Below are positions 57,876-64,000 of a stretch of DNA of 64,000 nucleotides, one piece after another; position 1 is the stretch's first letter, and every line of letters starts with the position of its first letter. The notes beneath the pieces were generated by a model that saw only the letters and a list, made by a program, of their open reading frames with translations, did no database searches and was not told where the DNA came from. The position numbers were made by a program, and so were the translations under genes. The DNA is from a virus: the IMG/VR virus record IMGVR_UViG_3300018080_000154, positions 1-64,000 of that record; one strand, written 5' to 3'.

Positions 57876-59019
57876 TTATAACCTGTTCGCACATTTCATA
57901 GACCCTGTTTTTGAATTCATCATCATGTTTTGACATGCTATCAAGACGAGCAGCAACAATTTGGGTATCTGTAAGTCTATGAGGATTTTTTATTTTTTGA
58001 GTTTTCGTTTTTCGTACCTTATCCCAAATGATTGGAACAAAATGAAACACGCCCTCTGATCTTAGAAAATCATATATCGGTTTTGGTCCGAATCGATTGT
58101 TTACACGTATTTTCAGTTTAACAATCTTGTCCTTAACATGACCTTTCAAATTTTCAAATATGTATTCGTAAAAGTCTTCTGCATCACAGTCTAGTGCATT
58201 GACCTCACAATCCATGAATTCTCTGACTGGAAGTTTCATTTTTTCATACGATACGTCTTTATCTATTTTCACTACGTTACAAAATTTATCGTAGTTTTCT
58301 CCAAAGTCTTTCTTGTAAATGCTACCAGAGTATCCACCACAAATGCCCTCGGACTCAAACATCTCATATTTATGAATGTGACCAAGTGCAACGTAATCAA
58401 ATCTTCTTAGAGGTTTCATTTTAAGTTTGACTTCGTCTACGTATAAACCTTCAAACGTTTTCTCTGTGCTGTAGTGTGAAACCAAAATATTGAAATACCC
58501 ATCTACGAGTTTCATCTCATCAATGGATTCATTTACGTATTTACTTATGTCGTCGTTCGTGTCGTACCGTGCACCGGTTTTTGTGTTGTACTTCATAAAA
58601 TACGGTACACAATGAAATGCAATCTTTTGTTTTTCAAATTTGAAAGTTTCTATTTCAAAATCTGCAATATGAACACGAGGTATTTGTAATTTTTTAAGAT
58701 ACGTAACAGAAGTACTCGTACCAATAGATGAGTCAATGTCATGATTACCTGGTATTATTATGACATCAATTCCTGCATCTACCAATTTTATTATTTGTTC
58801 ACAGAATTTCTCTATCAATATGCTATCGGGATTTCTTTCTTCATTTATGTCTCCTGCAATTATGACAAATCTAACCTTACGTTTTATTGCTTTATTCACA
58901 ATAAACATCAACGTGCGATACACGTCCTCAAATCTTCTATTCAAACCAGTCTTTGGATTTATCCCACCATACGGGTGGTATTTAAGACCAAGATCTGCGG
59001 TGTGAATAATCTCAATCAT
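57856..59019 (-). CDS. SbcD/Mre11-like nuclease (T4 gp47-like)
   Basis: The 387-residue protein has the metallophosphoesterase motifs: IIHTADLGLKYHPYGGI (first metal site), RFVIIAGDINEER, VIIIPGNHDIDSS, NILVSHYS and ALGHIHKYE. The C-terminal ~130 residues match the capping and partner-binding region. It overlaps the SbcC-like gene by 20 bases, ensuring coupled expression. The pair processes double-strand ends for recombination-dependent replication. Confidence 0.92.
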   Translation of the reverse strand: MIEIIHTADLGLKYHPYGGINPKTGLNRRFEDVYRTLMFIVNKAIKRKVRFVIIAGDINEERNPDSILIEKFCEQIIKLVDAGIDVIIIPGNHDIDSSIGTSTSVTYLKKLQIPRVHIADFEIETFKFEKQKIAFHCVPYFMKYNTKTGARYDTNDDISKYVNESIDEMKLVDGYFNILVSHYSTEKTFEGLYVDEVKLKMKPLRRFDYVALGHIHKYEMFESEGICGGYSGSIYKKDFGENYDKFCNVVKIDKDVSYEKMKLPVREFMDCEVNALDCDAEDFYEYIFENLKGHVKDKIVKLKIRVNNRFGPKPIYDFLRSEGVFHFVPIIWDKVRKTKTQKIKNPHRLTDTQIVAARLDSMSKHDDEFKNRVYEMCEQVINECNEN

Positions 59020-59288
59020 GCTTTCTCATTCAATCGTTGTTTGATGTTGTCAAGTTTTGTTTTGTACATATCTGGATTGTCTGCAATCAATGAAATCTCA
59101 CTAACGTATCCACCAAGTATCGTAACAAAACTTTCAAGTTTTTGCTCGGTAAGTTCACCAGTACGTCTTTCGTTAAATATTATTGTGTTTTCCAAAATTG
59201 TCTTAACACAACTACGTTGATGCCGATCATAGATTTCCAATCGATCACATACATTGTTTATCATTTTTTCGAAGGCTTCATCTGGCAT
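59016..59288 (-). CDS. Hypothetical 90-aa helical protein
   Basis: The product begins MPDEAFEKMINNVCDRLEIY and is helical (TGELTEQKLESFVTILGGYV). It overlaps RecA by one base and SbcD by four bases, so it is embedded in the recombination operon. A recombination mediator or nuclease accessory is a contextual guess only. Confidence 0.65.
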   Translation of the reverse strand: MPDEAFEKMINNVCDRLEIYDRHQRSCVKTILENTIIFNERRTGELTEQKLESFVTILGGYVSEISLIADNPDMYKTKLDNIKQRLNEKA

Positions 59289-60370
59289 TAGCTTAATACC
59301 TCTCCATAAACTTCAGCAATTTTTTCACAATTCTCTTCATACATTTTCCTGAAACCTTTGTATCCTGCAAATTTCGGAAAACCCTCAATTTCTTTCCACG
59401 CAGACTTAGGTACTCGTTTTATTAATTTTGCATCATTAAGTTTGTTGTAAATAGGCCAGCATCTATCTATGCCTATGCCAAAAATAATCAAACCCTTTGC
59501 AATCTTAAAAGGTGGTGCTACTTTATTTTTCACAACTTTAGCCTTGAATTCTTTACCAACTATTTCGTCATTTTCTTTGTAAGCAGTAGATGGTCGTATT
59601 TCAATTCGTGTCGATGCATAAAATTTAAGAGCCGAACCACCTGTGGTGTATTCTGGATTACCATACACTACACCAATCTTTGTTCTAATCTGATTTATGA
59701 AAATCACCACACATTTTGTTTTCATTGTTGACATAACAGATACAAGACGTTTTAGACCCTCACTCATTAGTCGTGCATGTGCACCGAGGCCAGCACCAGT
59801 TCCTGATTCTAATTCACCGGTCAACATGGCCTTCGGTGTCATTGCAGCAACACTATCAACTATGACGGCAATGGGTTTAGATGGTTTTTTGTATTCCACC
59901 TCATACTCGTATGCAGATTTTATAATCTTTTCGGTGATATCAAAAACCTGTTCACCATTGTCCGGTTGACTAAGAATAAGTTTCTCAATATCGACACCAA
60001 TATTTTGAGCATAATCTGGATCAAGTGCATGTTCAACATCTTCAAACACAACCTGACCACCAAGCTTTTGAATTTCGGCAGCGACATGTAAAGCAAGTGT
60101 AGTTTTTCCTGAAGCCTCTGGCCCATAAATTTCAATTATTCTACCTGCCGGTAAACCACCAATACCAAGTGCTTCATCTAGTGGTTCATAACCTGTAGAA
60201 CAAAGAGCCGGTACCCTATTACCTTCACCTTTCTTCATGGTCATAATACTTTCACGACCATAATCTTTTCTAACAACAGATACCAAAAAATCTGTGATGT
60301 TCTTTGGCTCTTTTTTATCGTCTGCTTTTTTCTTTACACTTACTTTTTTTGTAGTCTTACGCTTAGCCAT
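59288..60370 (-). CDS. recA-like: RecA recombinase (bacterial type)
   Basis: The 360-residue protein resembles bacterial RecA rather than T4 UvsX. It has YGPEASGKTTLALHVA (Walker A ~83-90), QVVFEDVEHALDPDYAQNIG, VIVDSVAAMTPKAML (Walker B), and the loop region LGAHARLMSEGLKRLVSVMS. CVVIFINQIRTKIGVVYGNP and TTGGSALKFYASTRIEIRPS follow. The N-terminus is a short Lys-rich extension. It should form filaments on ssDNA with the SSB encoded just upstream. The near-bacterial sequence suggests ancient acquisition from a cellular gene. Confidence 0.94.
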   Translation of the reverse strand: MAKRKTTKKVSVKKKADDKKEPKNITDFLVSVVRKDYGRESIMTMKKGEGNRVPALCSTGYEPLDEALGIGGLPAGRIIEIYGPEASGKTTLALHVAAEIQKLGGQVVFEDVEHALDPDYAQNIGVDIEKLILSQPDNGEQVFDITEKIIKSAYEYEVEYKKPSKPIAVIVDSVAAMTPKAMLTGELESGTGAGLGAHARLMSEGLKRLVSVMSTMKTKCVVIFINQIRTKIGVVYGNPEYTTGGSALKFYASTRIEIRPSTAYKENDEIVGKEFKAKVVKNKVAPPFKIAKGLIIFGIGIDRCWPIYNKLNDAKLIKRVPKSAWKEIEGFPKFAGYKGFRKMYEENCEKIAEVYGEVLS

Positions 60371-60377
60371 TTTTCAC

Positions 60378-61484
60378 CTATACGTCTTCGTCTTCGTCTT
60401 CTGCCTCAAACTCTGTTCCACAATGCTCACAGCTTAAGCTATCTATGGAAATCATCTCTCCACATTCTGGGCATTCTGCAGTTTCATCTTCATCTGTTTC
60501 CTCTTCTTCCTCTGGCTCAGGTTCGGGTTCGGTTTCTTTCTTCTTTTTTGTTTTGACTTTGGTTTTTGTTTTAACCTTAGTTTTTGTCCTAGGTTTTGTT
60601 TCAACTTCTTCTTCCTCTTCTACTTCATCTTCTTCAACCTCAGGCTCTGGCTCTTTTTTCTTCTTTGACTTCTTCACCGATACAGAGAATTTTTTCTTAG
60701 GTGCATCTTCTTCATCATCATCTGATTTTCTACTACGTTTTGGTTTTACGTCATCAGATTTTTTCTTCTTATCACCCTTAACACCAACGTTGAGCCATTG
60801 ATCAAGTATTTTTGGGTCAGTGGGTTTTGTAAGTTCGTCAAGGTCATAAAGTTCCATTGTCTTTTCTTCTTTTGTGAGCTTAACTTCCTTATCCTTATAG
60901 CCTCTGTATTCAGTGTCTGTGCCTCTACCAGATTTCTTGATACGAATATCGTACGATTCTTCTTCGTAGTCACCATGTTCGTCAACGACGTCAATAATCT
61001 CGTCAAAAATACCACCACGACCAGATGAAATACCACCTTGAGAAGTAGATTTTGAAAGTATTTTTGTATGTTCATTTTCTTTACACCAGTTATCGTCACG
61101 ATCGATAACATTCATGTATGCAAATTCTCTTGCTTGCCAACTTGCAGGATACTTTTGAGTAGGTGCCGAACGATCACCAACTGCAATTTCAGCCATCTCG
61201 ATTTCTTCTTTTGTGTATTCACCGTCTGAATTCAAAAGCGCGGCAGCCTCAATATGTCGTTTACATACTTTACACTCACCGTTACCTTCTTCATCCTTTA
61301 CACAAATTGAATGAACCGGTGTTCCATCTGCAGCGATAAACCAGTGTTCCCAAACAAATTTCATATCACCAACAATACGAAATCTGTTATTACCTGGTTG
61401 CAACACTTTTTTCTTAAACTCAGGCATCACACTCTGAGCATCATGTTGCTTCTTCTTCTTCATAATCTTGTCAATATTACCCAT
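60378..61484 (-). CDS. Single-stranded DNA-binding protein with Lys/Glu tail and zinc ribbon
   Basis: The 368-residue product has an N-terminal ssDNA-binding region like that of T4-type gp32 relatives: RFRIVGDMKFVWEHWFIAAD, CVKDEEGNGECKVCKRHIEA with a Cys pair, PASWQAREFAYMNVIDRDDN. After residue ~225 comes a ~110-residue low-complexity tract of alternating Lys/Thr/Val and Glu/Pro blocks. A terminal zinc ribbon (CPECGEMIS, CEHCGTEF) precedes an acidic end (EAEDEDEDV). Acidic SSB tails usually recruit partner proteins; the added ribbon is unusual. It lies next to RecA, its expected partner. Confidence 0.85.
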   Translation of the reverse strand: MGNIDKIMKKKKQHDAQSVMPEFKKKVLQPGNNRFRIVGDMKFVWEHWFIAADGTPVHSICVKDEEGNGECKVCKRHIEAAALLNSDGEYTKEEIEMAEIAVGDRSAPTQKYPASWQAREFAYMNVIDRDDNWCKENEHTKILSKSTSQGGISSGRGGIFDEIIDVVDEHGDYEEESYDIRIKKSGRGTDTEYRGYKDKEVKLTKEEKTMELYDLDELTKPTDPKILDQWLNVGVKGDKKKKSDDVKPKRSRKSDDDEEDAPKKKFSVSVKKSKKKKEPEPEVEEDEVEEEEEVETKPRTKTKVKTKTKVKTKKKKETEPEPEPEEEEETDEDETAECPECGEMISIDSLSCEHCGTEFEAEDEDEDV

Positions 61485-61497
61485 AGTGAACTTCTCC

Positions 61498-61707
61498 TTA
61501 TTCGAGTTCGTTATTTATCTCTTCTATTTTTTCAACAATGAAATCTTCAACATACTTGACACAACGCTTTCTTGCTTTATCAAGTGTTTCGTCTTCTTCA
61601 ACATCGGTAGAGTAACTAAAATGCACATCGATTGAACCAAAATCACCATCTGATATTTTTCTACTCATACCGTAATTTATTCTATCTGGTGTTTGTGGCA
61701 TAATCAT
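61498..61707 (-). CDS. Hypothetical 69-aa protein
   Basis: The product (MIMPQTPDRINYGMSRKISD) has a strand pair (FGSIDVHFSYSTDV) and a terminal helix (AWKR-like CVKYVEDFIVEKIEEINNEL). The fold recalls small phage proteins with DUF-type sigma-like repeats found next to SSB genes, but I cannot name one. Its ATG overlaps the upstream TGA. Confidence 0.65.
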   Translation of the reverse strand: MIMPQTPDRINYGMSRKISDGDFGSIDVHFSYSTDVEEDETLDKARKRCVKYVEDFIVEKIEEINNELE

Positions 61708-62273
61708 GCTCCATGTTTGTGACGAATTTTAGAAAGCTCAAGGTCCAATGCAATATGTTTTGAAAGTGATTGTGCAGTATGAACACCAGCCTTCCAAACT
61801 TCAAGCATACCTAGAGCAACTTTACTTTTTGCCTCAAGATCTCGTATCTCTTTTTTGAAACCATCTATTTCTTCTTTGTACTCCTTATAGATTGCAGCAT
61901 CGATTGCTTTTTGTGTTGCTTTCTCTTCCATTGCGTTTGACATTTCATCAAACCATTCTTTCATTTTAAAATCAAATTTCTCTTTCTCTTCATTGTATCT
62001 AGCATCTATCAAACGATATTCCACTATTGCCCAACTGTACAACGAAGGGTAATCGGCAAGAAGTCTTTTCACTTCATGAGGATCAACATGCCCAGTGTCT
62101 TCTTTAATTACCTTTGCAACACTAACGAGACGTTTGTGCATCCCAATTGCAAATGTCTCTAAATCAAGATCATCTAAATTTTTAGAAAAATCTTCAGCAT
62201 CATATTTCTTTACATTAAATGATCTTCCTGAACTTGCAGTTTTGCCTGCTTTCTTTTTAGGCTTTAATGCCAT
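61704..62273 (-). CDS. Hypothetical helical protein (189 aa)
   Basis: The N-terminus is basic and flexible (MALKPKKKAGKTASSGRSFN). The remainder is nearly all helix (FKMKEWFDEMSNAMEEKATQ; EEIDGFKKEIRDLEAKSKVA), with HVDPHEVKRLLADYPSLYSW. It lies between HD hydrolase and SSB. Recombination or replication accessory is plausible by position; no signature is recognised. Confidence 0.68.
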   Translation of the reverse strand: MALKPKKKAGKTASSGRSFNVKKYDAEDFSKNLDDLDLETFAIGMHKRLVSVAKVIKEDTGHVDPHEVKRLLADYPSLYSWAIVEYRLIDARYNEEKEKFDFKMKEWFDEMSNAMEEKATQKAIDAAIYKEYKEEIDGFKKEIRDLEAKSKVALGMLEVWKAGVHTAQSLSKHIALDLELSKIRHKHGA

Positions 62274-62284
62274 ATCTTTCTCCT

Positions 62285-62923
62285 CTATTTTATTTTGCTC
62301 AATACTTTATTAAGCTCTATTTCATCAAGAATTTTTTCATAATAGTAAGTGGCCTGCATATCTGCATTATGGGTGTACAGAACACGTGGATCATATTTTA
62401 TTGCATTCGTCCACGCACGCCGACCTGCATCTGTACCGCACGACTCATCCCACATTCCCTCTGCCCATCTTATTGCTGCACACTCAGTTCGAGACAGATC
62501 AGGAACATATTTTCTTGTCAACGCCAATGAAACTTCAGCGTGAGTTAGAATGTCGTCACGATATTGACCTTCATAAAATTTCATTTGACACCATACGTTG
62601 TCAATTTTTCTATTTCTAAATCCAATTTTGTAAGTGCCGACTTTATTAAGATCATGACCTATTGCAACAATCAACGTGTCGAATGTGTCTGTAGTGAATT
62701 GATCTTTAATTTTGCTAGATCTTATTTGATCTTCAAGTATTTCATTCACGTTTAACATGTGATCGACAAGACCACCAGGGTAATTGTTATGATATCGTTG
62801 AGATGCTGGATCTGTGTAGAAAGAAGTCGTCTCCAACCACCCAATCAAATCATCGTACGACCTATTATTCTTTTTTGCATTGAGCTTTAAAAGACCTAGC
62901 AACTTCCCTTTTTGACTAGACAT
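62285..62923 (-). CDS. HD-domain phosphohydrolase
   Basis: The 212-residue protein has the HD signature: HNNYPGGLVDHMLNVNEIL with metal-binding His residues, AIGHDLNKVG (the HD pair) and ILTHAEVSLAL with a further His. CGTDAGRRAW and YTHNADMQATYYYE complete the site. YhaM-like exoribonucleases and phage dNTP or oligonucleotide phosphohydrolases share this layout. Substrate is unknown. It overlaps the DNA polymerase gene by 28 bases, implying linked roles. Confidence 0.82.
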   Translation of the reverse strand: MSSQKGKLLGLLKLNAKKNNRSYDDLIGWLETTSFYTDPASQRYHNNYPGGLVDHMLNVNEILEDQIRSSKIKDQFTTDTFDTLIVAIGHDLNKVGTYKIGFRNRKIDNVWCQMKFYEGQYRDDILTHAEVSLALTRKYVPDLSRTECAAIRWAEGMWDESCGTDAGRRAWTNAIKYDPRVLYTHNADMQATYYYEKILDEIELNKVLSKIK

Positions 62924-64000
62924 TTTTTCTTCCCCTTCTTTTTAGTAGTTATACAAATGCGTTTCTTAACTTTAAGAGCATCTGGTGATTGTTTCACTTT
63001 AAATGGACTTCTTTTGCCCAACAGAACATCCCTATTTTTCTTTGAAAGAAACCTGTCGTTATTTATTCTTTCTTCTACATATTCTCTTTTCTTTTTAGGG
63101 TCGTTTAACCACTTACGATACATTGTCATTTTCTTTTTTCTTTTTGCTATTGTTTCAAAAAGATACTGATCCCAATCATATTTAGGAAAAACGCATGCAA
63201 GTAGTCTAAGAAGAAGACCATAGATTTTCATATCCCAATAGTATTCTTTACTGTATGTACCATCAAAATCGTCTACGTGAATACCTTGAAGTCTAGGATT
63301 TTTTTCAGTCACAATATACGGGATGTGCATACCAACATAGAATTCTTTTTTTGACTTTATCATATCTTCTGCAACTCTAATGTGCACAGCCTTTTGCTTA
63401 TAGTTTTCTGGCCGACGAGATATTCTTGTCATGATGGTAATGTCTTTTAGATCAAACTTGCCGGTTTCAAAGATATTCATTTCTTTTCGTATGAAGTCTA
63501 TGTAGTGCTTCAAATTATAATCTTCATACAGAATCTGTCTTATCAACTCTATTTGAAGACGTCGACCGTACTCAATGGCATCCCTTTTAATATAGTCAAG
63601 ACCTTTACCGTAAACCTTATCAACCTTTTCTCCATCGATTTCAATTAGTCTACCTGCGTATTGCTTTTTATGAAGTAACAAAATCTTTGAATAAGTTTTT
63701 TCATGTTCCAAAACAATATGTGAAATATCTATATTAAAATCTTTTTTGAGATGTTCTGCATAACCTTCATGAATTTTTTCAAGAACTTTTGACACATCAG
63801 GATTGTCATCCATTTTCACAAAGACAGAGTCAGTGTTGTGAAGTATTGTACCACCACACGCATCAATAAACGTATGATCTTCTTCAACCTCTAAGTCATA
63901 TACGTAACCATCTGTTTTTCTAGTGTGTTCTGATTTATATAAAACTCTTTTTTCTTTCCATCGTTTTATTGCAGCTAGTGATTTCGTATTTGCAGTGTCT
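62896..64000 (-). CDS. Family B DNA polymerase, C-terminal part with intein (partial)
   Basis: The frame is open through the right window edge. From 63834 leftward is the polymerase: TDSVFVKMDD is the rest of motif C (the DTDS active site), followed by the KKQYAG segment (KKxY motif, GRLIEIDGE) and KGLDYIKRDA. These are all standard for family B enzymes. The last 312 residues include the thumb and a very basic C-terminal tail (KKRICITTKKKGKKKCLVKK). The residues before TDS are the end of an intein. It is the replicative polymerase. The N-terminal portion is outside the window. Confidence 0.9.
   Translation of the reverse strand, partial: DTANTKSLAAIKRWKEKRVLYKSEHTRKTDGYVYDLEVEEDHTFIDACGGTILHNTDSVFVKMDDNPDVSKVLEKIHEGYAEHLKKDFNIDISHIVLEHEKTYSKILLLHKKQYAGRLIEIDGEKVDKVYGKGLDYIKRDAIEYGRRLQIELIRQILYEDYNLKHYIDFIRKEMNIFETGKFDLKDITIMTRISRRPENYKQKAVHIRVAEDMIKSKKEFYVGMHIPYIVTEKNPRLQGIHVDDFDGTYSKEYYWDMKIYGLLLRLLACVFPKYDWDQYLFETIAKRKKKMTMYRKWLNDPKKKREYVEERINNDRFLSKKNRDVLLGKRSPFKVKQSPDALKVKKRICITTKKKGKKKCLVKKGSC
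63835..64000 (-). mobile_element. Intein C-terminal region in DNA polymerase motif C (partial)
   Basis: Reading in frame before TDS gives GYVYDLEVEEDHTFIDACGG (block F), then TILHN followed by Thr (block G with penultimate His, terminal Asn and +1 Thr). The insertion point before TDS matches the pol-c site used by many archaeal and viral DNA polymerase inteins. About 55 residues are visible; the N-terminal blocks and any homing endonuclease lie beyond the window. Splicing is expected to regenerate DTDS. Confidence 0.88.

Noticed and set aside
60445-60801. A 118-codon Ser/Phe-rich plus-strand frame
   Set aside because: It is the antisense of the low-complexity Lys/Glu tract of the SSB.
1-64000. 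T4-type late promoters (TATAAATA), CRISPR arrays, insertion sequences, attachment sites
   Set aside because: I looked for these by eye. TATAAATA-like strings were on the wrong strand or inexact, no regularly spaced repeats fit a CRISPR, and no transposase or integrase frame was found.

Overview
The window is one contiguous piece of a large, probably strictly lytic, tailed bacteriophage genome with a contractile tail (myovirus type). Every gene I can support lies on the minus strand. Genes are packed head to tail, often with ATGA, TAATG or TTGA stop/start overlaps, so the window reads as a leftward-transcribed genome of moderate-to-low GC. I saw no integrase, repressor or CRISPR array. The host is bacterial, because there is an exported lytic transglycosylase and a papain-like NlpC/P60-type enzyme. 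I cannot name the host or the phage genus from the sequence.

Layout, right to left (the direction of transcription). 64.0-53.4 kb is the replication, recombination and nucleotide block: a family B DNA polymerase carrying an intein in its DTDS motif, an HD hydrolase, a zinc-ribbon single-strand binding protein, a bacterial-type RecA, an SbcD/SbcC (gp47/gp46-like) nuclease pair, a RuvC-like resolvase, a 5'-3' flap exonuclease, a tRNA-like element and a dCMP deaminase. 53.4-45.4 kb is an accessory block of small genes. It includes a lytic transglycosylase, a MazG-like pyrophosphohydrolase, an HNH nuclease, a helix-turn-helix protein, an HExxH protein and a small protein interrupted by a 141-residue mini-intein. 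45.36-44.2 kb is a roughly 1.1 kb island with G+T-rich plus strand, nested inverted repeats and no convincing gene. It sits just upstream of the packaging genes.

44.2-31.4 kb is packaging and head: small and large terminase, PBSX-type portal, a MuF protein with a C-terminal HExxH metallopeptidase domain, and a 1,145-residue protein that joins a LigD-phosphoesterase-like region, an AAA+ ATPase and an XkdF-type prohead protease. Scaffold-like and major capsid proteins follow. 31.4-22.3 kb holds head decoration, connector and tail-completion candidates, including a tandem paralogous pair and a permuted papain-like enzyme. 22.3-1 kb is the contractile tail: sheath, tube, a tail assembly chaperone made by an apparent -1 ribosomal frameshift at TTTTTTC, TP901-type tape measure, LysM baseplate protein, hub, spike, a Pro-Ser-Leu repeat protein, gp25, baseplate J, a tail-I/lectin protein and several fibre-type proteins. 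The last of these starts with a Sec signal peptide.

The points most worth attention are: (i) the three-domain AAA+/prohead-protease protein beside a MuF-metallopeptidase; (ii) two inteins of different type 13 kb apart; (iii) the frameshifted tail chaperone; (iv) RNA hairpins between late genes, one with G:U pairs that only form in the sense transcript; (v) the non-coding island with mutually exclusive pairings; and (vi) a 46-residue-period PSL repeat protein in the baseplate cluster.
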